Shown in pieces: positions 52,798 to 61,530 of a stretch of DNA of 64,000 nucleotides. The position numbers and the translations under genes were made by a program. Position 1 is the first letter of the stretch, and every line of letters starts with the position of its first letter. Source of the DNA: Pseudoflavonifractor intestinihominis (GTDB lineage: Bacteria; Bacillota; Clostridia; Oscillospirales; Oscillospiraceae); contig NZ_JBBMFK010000020.1 of assembly GCF_040096055.1 (NCBI RefSeq), positions 1 to 64,000 of the forward strand. Direction: 5' to 3'. A model generated the notes under the pieces. That model was not told where the DNA came from, did not search any database, and saw nothing but the letters and a program-made list of their open reading frames with translations.

Positions 52798-53332
52798 GCC
52801 TTCCCCCCGGGGCAGAAGCCAGAGAGGCTGCTGCTCCCAAGCCTTCCCCCTGGGGGGAAGGTGGCATTTGCGCAGCAAATGACGGATGAGGGGAACGCCC
52901 TTCGGGGAGGTACTTTTCACCGGCGAAAAGTACCCAAAAGCCGCTGGGAAAAAGGGGCCCCGCGGAAGACGGCACGTCTTTTGTGGGGAGAGGAGCCGCA
53001 GCGGAATGAATGAGCTTTGCCATTTATGGCAAAGCGAACGATATGTAGCTTGCGGCGACGACGCGCGGAGGGGCCCTTCCAGGGCCAAACGCGCCCGTTT
53101 CCCCCTGGTACCCCCTTCGGAGACGCGGCTTGCGGCGGTAGTGTCCAATTACCCGCCGAACCTGAAAGTAGTTACTATGCCGGTTCGGTGCCCTGCGTAT
53201 CGTTATTGCATGGCCCGAGCAGCGTTACCCGCCCAGACTTGTGAGCCCCTGCAATTCAATGACCTTTCTCAATGCCGCACGCAGTCTCTGCGCCGTGTTT
53301 CAATCTCTGCCCGAGGCAAGCCCTTCCCTTTC
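52798..53332 (+). repeat. Composite interspersed repeat R8
   Basis: M1 fragment and M1 with hairpin CATTTGCGCAGCAAATG (to 52893), the first half of M3 (stem GGTACTTTTC/GAAAAGTACC), M2 (52955-53065), the second half of M3 (53065-53120), M4 (53120-53310) and a truncated M1. The split M3 with M2 inside suggests nested insertion or rearrangement. Confidence 0.85.
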
Positions 53333-53357
53333 CCCACTGGTAATATCCCGGGATATG

Positions 53358-53366
53358 TGTTATACT
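53358..53366 (+). promoter_or_regulatory. Extended -10 promoter upstream of the DEAD-box helicase
   Basis: TGT TATACT (TATACT at 53361-53366) directly after repeat R8; the -35 is weak. It gives a leader of about 200 bases before the helicase start. Confidence 0.55.
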
Positions 53367-53428
53367 AAGTAAAGATACGGGGCGGTGCGGAGCCGCTCCG
53401 GCCGGTACGCCGCAATACGGGAACCGTC

Positions 53429-53472
53429 AGACACCCCCGCCGGGAGGCCCTTTTTCCGGGGGGTGTCTTTTT
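53429..53472 (+). terminator. Terminator hairpin inside the helicase leader (possible attenuator)
   Basis: AGACACCCCC (53429-53438) pairs with GGGGGTGTCT (53459-53468), followed by TTTTT. It lies between the promoter and the start codon, so it would stop transcription early unless prevented. Confidence 0.65.
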
Positions 53473-53570
53473 GACGGCCTGCCGGCGGTGACGGTCCAGG
53501 TCCCCGGCTGCGGGCCGGCGGGATGTCCGGGCCGTCCTCCGCAAATTTTTGACAAAGGAATTGTGCATCT

Positions 53571-55484
53571 ATGACCTTTCGTGAACTTGGCCTGATCAAA
53601 CCCATCCTGGAGGCCCTGGCCGGCCTGGGCTATGAGAAGCCCTCCCCCATCCAGGAGAAGGCCATCCCCCCCGCCCTGGCCGGGCGGGACGTGCTGGGCT
53701 GCGCCCAGACCGGCACGGGCAAGACCTGCGCCTTTGCCGCCCCCATCCTCCAGCGCCTCAACGGGGAGATCCCCGCCGGGCGGCCCATCCGCTCCCTCAT
53801 CCTCACCCCCACCCGTGAGCTGGCCCTCCAGATCCAGGAGAGCTTCGAGGCCTACGGCAAGCGCCTGCCCCTCCGCTCCGCCGTAATCTTCGGCGGCGTG
53901 GGCCAGCAGCCCCAGGTGGACAAGCTGAGGAAGGGCGTGGACATCCTGGTGGCCACCCCCGGCCGCCTGCTGGACCTCCAGGGCCAGGGCTATGTGGACC
54001 TGTCCAGGCTGGAGATCTTCGTCCTGGACGAGGCCGACCGGATGCTGGACATGGGCTTCATCCACGACGTGCGCCGGGTGCTCAAGCTGCTGCCCGCCGT
54101 GAAGCAGACCCTCTTCTTCTCCGCCACCATGCCCCCCGAGGTCATGGACCTGGTCAACGGCCTGCTGAAGAACCCGGTGAAGGTGGCGGTGGACCCGGTG
54201 TCCTCCCCGGTGGAGATCATCGACCAGAGCGTCTACCTGGTGGACAAGGGCAACAAGACCAAGCTGCTGGCCTGGCTGGTGGAGGGCCTGGAGGTGAAGA
54301 ACGCCATTGTGTTCACCCGCACCAAGCACGGGGCCAACAAGGTGGCCGGCGACCTGGTGAAGGCGGGCATCTCCGCCGCGGCCATCCACGGCAACAAGAG
54401 CCAGACCGCCCGGCAGCAGGCCCTGGCCGATTTCAAGGCGGGCAAGGTGCGCTGCCTGGTGGCCACCGACATCGCCGCCCGTGGCCTGGACATTGAAGAG
54501 CTGTCCCACGTGTTCAACTACAACCTGCCCGAGGTACCCGAGACCTACGTCCACCGCATCGGCCGCACCGGCCGGGCGGGCCGTGGGGGCACCGCCGTGT
54601 CCTTCTGCGACTTCGGCGAGCAGCAGTACCTGAAGGATATCGAGAAGCTCATCGGCCGCAAGGTGCCGGTGGCCCAGAACAACCCCTGGCCCATGGAGGT
54701 CTTCGAGGCCCCCAAGGACGCCAAGGGCCGCCCGGTGAACGCCGACGACGCGGAGGCCCGCGCCGCCGCCAAGGAGCGCCGCCGGGCCCGTGACGCGGCC
54801 AACAAGGCCGCCGCCGAGGCCCGCAAGGCCAGGCAGGCCGCCCCCGTTCCGGCGGAGGAGCCCGTCCCCGCCGCTGTCCCGGCGGAGACCCCGGCCAAGA
54901 AGCGCCGCCGCCGCCGGAAAAAGTCCGGCCAGAGCGAGGCGGCGGAGCAGGCGGCCGCCGTCCAGGTCCAGGCCCCCGTGGAGGAGGCCCCCGAGGCGCC
55001 CAAGAAGAAGAGCCGCCGGGGGGTCCGCCGCCAGCACCTGGAGGACACCATCCCCGCCGCGCCCAGCCAGCCCCAGACCGACTTCTACAAGCCCAATCCT
55101 CTGGACGGGGACGTGATCCTGGACGCCACCGCCCGTCTGCTGGCGCCCAAGCCCCTGACCCTGAGCCGTCCCTCCCGCCGGGAGGAGGAGCGGAAGGCGC
55201 CCCGGAAGAAGAAGGGGGCGCCCCAGGCCGAAGAGCAGCCCAAAAAGGAGAAGAAGTCCAGGGAGCAGGCGCCCGCCAAGTCCAAGAAGGAGAAGAAAGC
55301 GGAAAAGCCCGCCGCCTCCAAGCAGGAGCAGCCCAAGGCCGACGGCCGCCGGGAGGACAGCAGACGCCGCAGCCGGGGCCGCCGGAACGGTCCCCCGGAG
55401 GTCATGTTCCGCCGGGACAACCAGAAGGACTCCACCGAGCAGCCCAGCCTGATGAAGCCCTACTATATGACCCCCGACGACTGA
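53571..55484 (+). CDS. DEAD-box ATP-dependent RNA helicase
   Basis: A 637-residue DEAD-box helicase. It has motif Q (PSPIQEKAIPPAL), Walker A AQTGTGKT, PTRELALQ, DEAD as VLDEADRML, SATMP, and the C-terminal ATDIAARGLDIEEL and HRIGRTGRAGR. The core ends near residue 375. The remaining 260 residues are a basic, Ala/Lys/Arg/Pro-rich extension, possibly RNA-binding, as in CsdA/CshA-type cold-shock helicases but longer. The leader holds a terminator hairpin, so attenuation is likely. AAAGGAA is the ribosome site. Confidence 0.92.
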   Translation: MTFRELGLIKPILEALAGLGYEKPSPIQEKAIPPALAGRDVLGCAQTGTGKTCAFAAPILQRLNGEIPAGRPIRSLILTPTRELALQIQESFEAYGKRLPLRSAVIFGGVGQQPQVDKLRKGVDILVATPGRLLDLQGQGYVDLSRLEIFVLDEADRMLDMGFIHDVRRVLKLLPAVKQTLFFSATMPPEVMDLVNGLLKNPVKVAVDPVSSPVEIIDQSVYLVDKGNKTKLLAWLVEGLEVKNAIVFTRTKHGANKVAGDLVKAGISAAAIHGNKSQTARQQALADFKAGKVRCLVATDIAARGLDIEELSHVFNYNLPEVPETYVHRIGRTGRAGRGGTAVSFCDFGEQQYLKDIEKLIGRKVPVAQNNPWPMEVFEAPKDAKGRPVNADDAEARAAAKERRRARDAANKAAAEARKARQAAPVPAEEPVPAAVPAETPAKKRRRRRKKSGQSEAAEQAAAVQVQAPVEEAPEAPKKKSRRGVRRQHLEDTIPAAPSQPQTDFYKPNPLDGDVILDATARLLAPKPLTLSRPSRREEERKAPRKKKGAPQAEEQPKKEKKSREQAPAKSKKEKKAEKPAASKQEQPKADGRREDSRRRSRGRRNGPPEVMFRRDNQKDSTEQPSLMKPYYMTPDD

Positions 55485-55510
55485 GCCCGACACAGGACAG
55501 CACAGAGCGC

Positions 55511-55549
55511 AAAAGCCCCCGGGCGGATCATCGATCCGCCCGGGGGCTT
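55511..55549. terminator. Strong bidirectional terminator after the helicase
   Basis: GCCCCCGGGCGGATC (55515-55529) pairs perfectly with GATCCGCCCGGGGGC (55533-55547), with A and T tracts outside. Confidence 0.9.
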
Positions 55550-55742
55550 CCATTTTTCCCAACCCCGTGGAAACGGTTGGGGCCCTTTCCATGCCCGCAA
55601 AAAAACATAGGAAACTTCTATAAATTGCACGCAGTATTGAAATTTCCAATAAAAGGATTGAAAAATAGAATTTATCCTAGGGCCATGGTATAATATCCGC
55701 GTTTTCAATACAACAGACACGGTTGTCGGAAAGGAGTCCCAT

Positions 55743-56285
55743 ATGAAAGTAAATGCCAAGTCCATCAATTTGGAAAAGGTCCAGCAGGAGGCGGAGGAGT
55801 CCTACCGCAGAGGCTTTTTCTGCTGTGAAGCGGTGACCGAGATCATCCGCTCCAATTTTGAACTGGATGTGCCCGAAGAGGTCATCCGCATGTCCTCCGG
55901 CATGGCCGTCGGCGTGGGCAGGTCGGGGTGTATCTGCGGCGCGCTGAACGGCGGCGTTCTGGCCATCGGCATGTTCTTTGGAAGGACCGAGCACAAGGGG
56001 CCCGCCGACCCCAGCGTGGTCAAATGCATGGCCCTGACCAAGGAGCTCCACGACTGGTTCAAGGCCAACAACACCAAGGGCGTGGCATGCTGCCGGGTGC
56101 TGACCCGGGAGTTCGACATGTCCCAGGGCGGGCACAAGAGCCAGTGCATCTACTATACCGGCCTGTGCGCCGCCAAGACCGCGGAGATCATCGCCAGAGA
56201 GCTGGGCATCCCCACCGAGGGCAAGATCACCGTCCTGACCCACGACGAGTACCTGAAGACCCGTATCACCCCCCTCGAGGCGTAA
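55743..56285 (+). CDS. C-GCAxxG-C-C family protein
   Basis: A 180-residue protein of the C_GCAxxG_C_C family: the cysteine motif CICGALNGG at about 60-68, further cysteines in FFCCEAV, CCRVL and QCIYYTGLCA. The pattern suggests a metal or iron-sulfur site; members are often paired with redox or transport genes. An extended -10 (TGGTATAAT) lies at 55686-55694. It is followed two bases later by a TDT-family transporter gene, likely in the same operon. Confidence 0.88.
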   Translation: MKVNAKSINLEKVQQEAEESYRRGFFCCEAVTEIIRSNFELDVPEEVIRMSSGMAVGVGRSGCICGALNGGVLAIGMFFGRTEHKGPADPSVVKCMALTKELHDWFKANNTKGVACCRVLTREFDMSQGGHKSQCIYYTGLCAAKTAEIIARELGIPTEGKITVLTHDEYLKTRITPLEA

Positions 56286-56287
56286 CC

Positions 56288-57232
56288 ATGAGCATTCTGA
56301 AACGAGTTCCCATTCCCATCTGCGCCGTGAGCCTGGGCATGTTCGGCCTGGGCAACCTGCTCCAGTCTTACTCCGAAGGGGTGCGGCTGCTGTGCGGGGC
56401 CGTGGGCGGCGTGCTCATGGCAGTGTTCCTGCTCAGCATCCTTGTGGACGTGAAAAAGTTCCGGACGGACATGGGCAATCCCATTATGGCCAGCGTGTCC
56501 TTCACCTTCCCCATGGCGGTCATGCTGCTGGCCACCTACCTCAACCCCTACATCGGCGGCCCGGCCAAAGTGATTTGGTATGTGGGCGTGGCGCTCCACG
56601 TGGTGATGATTATCTGGTTCAGCGTGAAATTCCTGAGGGGCTTTGCCCTGGAGCGGGTATTTGCCAGCTGGTACATCGTCTATGTGGGCATCGCCATGGC
56701 CGGCATTACGGCGCCCCCCTTCCAGGCCGCGGCCATCGGCTCGGCCTGCGTCGTGTTCGGCCTTGTCACCCTGGTGGTGCTGCTGGTGCTGGTGACGGTG
56801 CGGTACGTCAAGAAGCCGGTCCCCAAGCCCGCCCAGCCCCTCATCTGCATCTACGCCGCCCCCACCAGCCTGTGCATTGCGGGCTACGTCCAATCGGTCA
56901 CCCCCAAGTCCCTGCCGCTGCTGCTGGTGCTGTGGGTGCTGGCCACGGTGCTGTTCCTGTTCGCCTGCGTCAAGTTCGTGCAGTATCTCAGGCTGCCCTT
57001 CTTCCCCAGCTACGCCGCCTTCACCTTCCCCTTTGTCATCAGCGCCATCGCCTCCAAGCAGCTGATGGCCTGCGCGGCCAACCTGGGCAGCCCCCTGCCC
57101 TTTTTGAGCACGGTGGTGCTGATTGAGACGGTTATCGCCACGTTCACCACCCTCTACGCCCTGGTGCGGTATCTCATGTTCCTCTTTGCCGGCTCCAAGC
57201 AGCCGGCAAAGGAACGGGTTTCCAGCCGGTAA
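56288..57232 (+). CDS. TDT family (TehA/SLAC1-like) transporter
   Basis: A 314-residue membrane protein with ten predicted helices of the tellurite-resistance/dicarboxylate transporter family (GLGNLLQSYSEGVRLLCGAVGG; PVPKPAQPLICIYAAPTSLCIAGY; FTFPFVISAIASKQLM). Family members conduct anions or carry dicarboxylates; the substrate is unknown. It starts two bases after the C_GCAxxG gene and is followed by a terminator. Confidence 0.87.
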   Translation: MSILKRVPIPICAVSLGMFGLGNLLQSYSEGVRLLCGAVGGVLMAVFLLSILVDVKKFRTDMGNPIMASVSFTFPMAVMLLATYLNPYIGGPAKVIWYVGVALHVVMIIWFSVKFLRGFALERVFASWYIVYVGIAMAGITAPPFQAAAIGSACVVFGLVTLVVLLVLVTVRYVKKPVPKPAQPLICIYAAPTSLCIAGYVQSVTPKSLPLLLVLWVLATVLFLFACVKFVQYLRLPFFPSYAAFTFPFVISAIASKQLMACAANLGSPLPFLSTVVLIETVIATFTTLYALVRYLMFLFAGSKQPAKERVSSR

Positions 57233-57237
57233 AAGCA

Positions 57238-57275
57238 GAAAAATGCCGGACTCCTCACGGGGTCCGGCATTTTTA
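57238..57275 (+). terminator. Terminator of the TDT transporter gene
   Basis: AAAAATGCCGGAC pairs with GTCCGGCATTTTT; the T run lies at 57270-57274. Confidence 0.85.
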
Positions 57276-57280
57276 GCTAT

Positions 57281-57359
57281 AAAAAAGGAGCACCCCCAGG
57301 GGGGTGCTCCGGATTTGCTCTGTACTCAGGAGAGAGCGGCAGTGATGATGGCCATGGAG
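57281..57359 (-). repeat. Duplicate of the pta terminator and last codons
   Basis: These 79 bases match 57523-57601 with three differences seen by eye. They contain the pta terminator hairpin (GGAGCACCCCC/GGGGGTGCTCC) and the last 11 sense codons of pta (ending SMAIITAALS), then diverge. The copy is not a gene. Confidence 0.9.
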
Positions 57360-57522
57360 CAGGCCCCACAGGCGGAACCTGTGGGGACCCCGGACCCAAG
57401 ACATCTGCCGGGGCAAGTGAATTGCCCCCGGCATCAAGGGCTTGCCCAGGGCGCAAGCCCTTGGCGGCGCAGGCGCCGGGCCCTGCCAGGGGCAGGGCGG
57501 AGGTCTCCTCCATGGCCGCAAA
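57360..57522. repeat. Cluster of five short palindromes between the two pta-tail copies
   Basis: Successive self-complementary stretches: CCCCACAGGCGGAACCTGTGGGG, then CCGGGGCAA/TTGCCCCCGG, AAGGGCTTGCCC/GCAAGCCCTT, GGCGCAGGCGCC and GCCCTGCCAGGGGCAGGGC. No ORF. The sequence lies exactly between the duplicated pta ends. Confidence 0.8.
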
Positions 57523-57552
57523 AAAAAAGGAGCACCCCCAGGGGGGTGCTCC
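57520..57552 (-). terminator. Terminator of pta
   Basis: GGAGCACCCCC (57529-57539) pairs with GGGGGTGCTCC (57542-57552), followed on the minus strand by a run of nine U (plus 57520-57528), 15 bases after the pta stop. Confidence 0.9.
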
Positions 57553-57567
57553 GGATTTGCTTAGTGC

Positions 57568-58551
57568 TCAGGAGAGAGCGGCAGTGATGATGGCCATGGA
57601 GTAGACCTCCTCGGCGTTGCAGCCGCGGGAGAGGTCGTTGATGGGGGCGTTCAGGCCCAGCAGGATGGGGCCGTAGGCGTCGAAGCCGCCCAGGCGCTGG
57701 GCGATCTTGTAGCCGATGTTGCCGGCGTTGATGTCGGGGAAGATGAAGGTGTTGGCGTAGCCGGCCACCTTGGAGCCGGGGAACTTCAGCTGGCCCACGG
57801 TGGGGGACACGGCGGCGTCGAACTGCATCTCGCCGTCCATGGCCAGGTCGGGGGCGGCGGCCTTGGCCTTCTCGCAGGCGGAGCGCATCTTGTCCACGTC
57901 CTCGCCCTTGCCGGAGCCCTTGGTGGAGTAGCTCAGGAAGGCCACCTTGGGGTCGATGCCGAAGATCTTGGCGCACTTGGCGGTCTCCAGGGCAATCTCC
58001 ACCAGCTCGTCGTCGCTGGGCTTGATGTTGATGGCGCAGTCGCCCATGGCCAGGGCCTCGGCGCCGCCGGTGGAGTTCTCCCGCACCAGGATGAAGCAGG
58101 AGGAGACGATCTTGTTGCCCGGCTTGGTCTTGATCAGCTGCAGGGCGGGACGGACGGTGTCGGCGGTGGAGTAGGTGGCGCCGCCCAGCAGGCAGTCGGC
58201 CACGCCCATCTTCACCAGCATGGTGCCGAAGTAGTTGCCCTTCTTCAGGGCGGCGCGGCACTCGTCGGCGGTCATCTTGCCCTTGCGCAGCTCCACCATC
58301 TTCTCCACCATGGCCTCCATGCCCTCATAGGTCTCGGGGTCCACGATCTCGGCGCCGTCGATGTTGAAGCCGTGGTCGGCGGCGGCCTTCTTCACGGCCT
58401 CCACGTTGCCCACCAGCACGGGCTTGAGCCAGGAACCGGTCAGCAGCCGGGCGCTGGCCTCCAGGATGCGGGCGTCGGTGCCCTCGGTGAAGACGATCCG
58501 CTTGGGATTGGCCTTCAGAGTGTCGATGAGCTTGTTGAACATCTCCATCAT
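57568..58551 (-). CDS. pta: Phosphate acetyltransferase
   Basis: A 327-residue Pta of the short Bacillus type (PTA_PTB domain only). Conserved regions include RIVFTEGTDARILEAS, GGATYSTADTVRPALQ and GDCAINIKPSDDELVEIA, plus the C-terminal GLNAPINDLSRGC. It interconverts acetyl-CoA and acetyl phosphate for ATP formation with acetate kinase; no ackA is in the window. The start at 58551 (MMEMFNKLI) has GGAGGAAG upstream. Its terminator and 3' end are duplicated downstream. Confidence 0.95.
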   Translation of the reverse strand: MMEMFNKLIDTLKANPKRIVFTEGTDARILEASARLLTGSWLKPVLVGNVEAVKKAAADHGFNIDGAEIVDPETYEGMEAMVEKMVELRKGKMTADECRAALKKGNYFGTMLVKMGVADCLLGGATYSTADTVRPALQLIKTKPGNKIVSSCFILVRENSTGGAEALAMGDCAINIKPSDDELVEIALETAKCAKIFGIDPKVAFLSYSTKGSGKGEDVDKMRSACEKAKAAAPDLAMDGEMQFDAAVSPTVGQLKFPGSKVAGYANTFIFPDINAGNIGYKIAQRLGGFDAYGPILLGLNAPINDLSRGCNAEEVYSMAIITAALS

Positions 58552-58608
58552 ATCGTACTTCCTCCAGTATTTCATGTAAAATAGGGGAATATTCCCTTGC
58601 GTGTCCCT

Positions 58609-58638
58609 ATTATACACCACCCTGTCGGCGGTTCTCAA
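58609..58638 (-). promoter_or_regulatory. pta promoter
   Basis: On the minus strand TTGAGA (plus 58633-58638), an 18-base spacer and TATAAT (plus 58609-58614). Confidence 0.7.
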
Positions 58639-58765
58639 TGGGAAAACCCACAAAAGGGACAATTTTATACTTTACTTTTTGTATTCCTACGGGTATACTA
58701 TACTGGCTGTCATATAAAAATAGGGCGGAAATCCCGCCATGAAATGAAAAAGGTGTGTGCGACCA

Positions 58766-59467
58766 ATGAGTTCCGATTTTTCCCGTTCCCTCTCCCTCCT
58801 GCGGCAGGAGAAGGGCGCGTCCCAGCGGGCGGTGGCCAAGGATCTGGGCATCTCCCAGGCGCTGCTCTCCCACTATGAAAACGGCATCCGGGAGCCCGGC
58901 CTGGCCTTTGTCATCAAGGCCTGCGACTACTACAACGTGTCCGCCGACTTCCTGCTGGGCCGTACCCTCACCAGGGACGGCACCACCATCGGCGCCGAGG
59001 AGCTGTACGACTACTCCGCCGAAAAGGACAACGTGCTCCACGGCAGCATCATGGCCACATTGTCCAAGAAGCTGCTGGTCAACTCCATCAGCGTGCTCTT
59101 CGACCTGCTGGGCAAGGTGGGCAAGCGGGACGCTATCCGGGCGGCCTCCGACTACCTGGGCACCGCCATCTACAAGCTCTTCCGCCACCTCTACCGGGCC
59201 GACGTGACCCAGAACGAGGACTTTTTCTCCGTGCCTCCGGCCCAGTTTGCCGCCGGCATGCCCAACGCGGACATGATCTGCGCCGAGGCCGAGTATGTGG
59301 AGGCCCTGTCCGCCCACGCCAAGGAGAAGGGCTCCTTCCCCGCCATGAACCACGACGCCCTGTCCAAGAACTACCCCGGCCCCTACCAGTCCCTGCTCCA
59401 GATCATCCACAACACCGGCGAGCGCATCAACCGGGGCATGAACTTCCGCCGCACCGACCGGAAGTAA
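58766..59467 (+). CDS. XRE-family helix-turn-helix regulator
   Basis: A 233-residue protein. An N-terminal XRE HTH is at about residues 5-60 (LRQEKGASQRAVAKDLGISQALLSHYENGIREPG). The rest is an all-helical domain of unknown type with no obvious ligand pocket. It is divergent from pta and may regulate it, but no operator can be shown. A TATACT-like -10 lies near 58693. The ATG at 58766 follows a weak ribosome site. Confidence 0.83.
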   Translation: MSSDFSRSLSLLRQEKGASQRAVAKDLGISQALLSHYENGIREPGLAFVIKACDYYNVSADFLLGRTLTRDGTTIGAEELYDYSAEKDNVLHGSIMATLSKKLLVNSISVLFDLLGKVGKRDAIRAASDYLGTAIYKLFRHLYRADVTQNEDFFSVPPAQFAAGMPNADMICAEAEYVEALSAHAKEKGSFPAMNHDALSKNYPGPYQSLLQIIHNTGERINRGMNFRRTDRK

Positions 59468-59648
59468 GGCGGGCTTTCCGCGTTTCATTCTGCCTGTATC
59501 CCCTGATCGGAGGTATGGCGTCCTCACAAGATCCGCACCCCTCGCCTCCCCCTGAAGGGGAACGCTCGCTCCGCTGTTCGTCCTTTCCAAATCAAACCCG
59601 CTCCGCTGGGCTTTGATTTGGTGATTCCCTACCGGAGGTTTTTTGTTT

Positions 59649-61457
59649 ATGACCGATCAATCCAAAATCCGTAACTTTTCCATCATCGCCCACATCGATC
59701 ACGGCAAATCCACCCTGTCCGACCGGCTGATCGAGAAGTGCAACGCCGTGGCCGAGCGGGACATGGAGAGCCAGCTGCTGGACAACATGGACCTGGAGCG
59801 GGAGCGGGGCATCACCATCAAGGCCCGTGCGGTGAAGCTCAACTACGCCGCCCAGGACGGCAATACCTACGAGCTCAACCTGATCGACACCCCGGGCCAT
59901 GTGGACTTCAACTACGAGGTGAGCCGCTCCCTGGCGGCCTGCGAGGGCGCGGTGCTCATCGTGGACGCGGCCCAGGGCATTGAGGCCCAGACCCTGGCCA
60001 ACACCTTCCTGGCCATGGAGCACGACCTGGAGATCCTGCCCGTGGTGAACAAGATCGACCTGCCCGCCGCCGACCCGGCCCGGGTCAAGGAGGAGATCGA
60101 GAACATCATCGGCATCCCCGCCGCCGACGCCCCCGAGATCTCCGCCAAGATGGGCATCAACATCGACGCGGTGCTGGAGGACATTGTGAAGAACGTTCCC
60201 GCCCCCAAGGGGGACCCCTCCGCGCCCCTCCAGGCCCTCATCTTCGACAGCCAGTACGACGCCTACCGGGGCGTTATCGTGTACTTCCGGGTCATGGAGG
60301 GCACCATCAAGACCGGCATGACCGTGAAGATGATGGCCTCCGGCGCGTCCTACGACGTGATCGAGTGCGGCCACCTGCTGCCCCTGGGCATGGAGCCCTG
60401 CAAGGAGCTCATCGCCGGCGAGGTGGGCTACTTCATCGCCTCCATCAAGAACGTGAAGGACACCCAGGTGGGCGACACCGTCACCGAGGCCGGCCGCCCC
60501 GCCGCCCAGGCCCTGCCCGGCTACCGCCCCGCCCGGGCCATGGTGTACTGCGGCATCTACACCGAGGACGGCTCCAAGTACCCCGACCTGCGGGACGCCC
60601 TGGAGAAGCTCCAGCTCAACGACGCCTCCCTGTCCTTTGAGCCCGAGTCCTCTGCGGCTCTGGGCTTCGGCTTCCGGTGCGGCTTTTTGGGCATGCTCCA
60701 CATGGAGATCATCCAGGAGCGGCTGGAGCGGGAGTTCGACCTGGACCTGATCACCACCCTGCCCAGCGTCATCTACGAGATCACCAGGACCGACGGCACG
60801 GTGGTGCGGGTGGACAACCCCCACAACTACCCCGACCCGGCCCAGATCGCCGAGGCCCGGGAGCCCTACGCCAAGGTGTCCATCATCACGCCGCCGGACT
60901 ACGTGGGCAACATCATGCCCATGTGCCAGGAGCGCCGGGCGGAGTTCAAGGACATGCAGTATCTGGACACCAACCTGGTGGAGATGCACTACGCCATGCC
61001 CATCAACGAGATCATCTACGATTTCTTCGACACCCTGAAGGCCCGCACCAAGGGCTACGCCTCCCTGGACTACGAGCTGGAGGGCTACCGGCCCAGCGAG
61101 CTGGTGAAGGTGGACATGCTGGTCAACGGCGACCAGGTGGACGCCCTGAGCTTCATCGCCCACAAGGACAAGGCCTACCCCCGTGCCCGCCGCCTGTGCG
61201 AGAAGCTGAAGGAGAACATCCCCCGCCAGCTCTTCGAGGTGCCCGTCCAGGCCGCCATCGGCGGCAAGATCATCGCCCGGGAGACCGTCAAGGCCATGCG
61301 GAAGGACGTGCTGGCCAAGTGCTACGGCGGCGACATCACCCGGAAGAAGAAGCTGCTGGAGAAGCAGAAAGAGGGCAAAAAGAAGATGCGGAGTCTGGGG
61401 TCTGTCCAGATTCCCACCGAGGCGTTTATGGCTGTCCTCAAGCTGGACGAGGAATAA
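59649..61457 (+). CDS. lepA: Elongation factor 4 (LepA)
   Basis: A 602-residue LepA GTPase: P-loop AHIDHGKST, RGITIKA, DTPGH and NKID, then EF-G-like domains and the LepA-specific C-terminal domain (RKKKLLEKQKEGKKKMRSLGSVQIPTEAF). It binds ribosomes and helps initiation or back-translocation under stress. The ATG at 59649 follows CGGAGG by 10 bases. The 180 bases upstream hold a weak M2-like fragment (about 59560-59590). lepA ends in a clear terminator. Confidence 0.96.
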   Translation: MTDQSKIRNFSIIAHIDHGKSTLSDRLIEKCNAVAERDMESQLLDNMDLERERGITIKARAVKLNYAAQDGNTYELNLIDTPGHVDFNYEVSRSLAACEGAVLIVDAAQGIEAQTLANTFLAMEHDLEILPVVNKIDLPAADPARVKEEIENIIGIPAADAPEISAKMGINIDAVLEDIVKNVPAPKGDPSAPLQALIFDSQYDAYRGVIVYFRVMEGTIKTGMTVKMMASGASYDVIECGHLLPLGMEPCKELIAGEVGYFIASIKNVKDTQVGDTVTEAGRPAAQALPGYRPARAMVYCGIYTEDGSKYPDLRDALEKLQLNDASLSFEPESSAALGFGFRCGFLGMLHMEIIQERLEREFDLDLITTLPSVIYEITRTDGTVVRVDNPHNYPDPAQIAEAREPYAKVSIITPPDYVGNIMPMCQERRAEFKDMQYLDTNLVEMHYAMPINEIIYDFFDTLKARTKGYASLDYELEGYRPSELVKVDMLVNGDQVDALSFIAHKDKAYPRARRLCEKLKENIPRQLFEVPVQAAIGGKIIARETVKAMRKDVLAKCYGGDITRKKKLLEKQKEGKKKMRSLGSVQIPTEAFMAVLKLDEE

Positions 61458-61464
61458 ACATAGC

Positions 61465-61500
61465 ATCCGCCGGGAGCAAGCTGCTCCCGGCGGATTTTCC
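61465..61500 (+). terminator. Terminator of lepA
   Basis: ATCCGCCGGGAGCA pairs with TGCTCCCGGCGGAT, followed by TTTTCC. Confidence 0.88.
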
Positions 61501-61530
61501 ACATTTTACGGGTATTTTGTGGAGAAAAAA

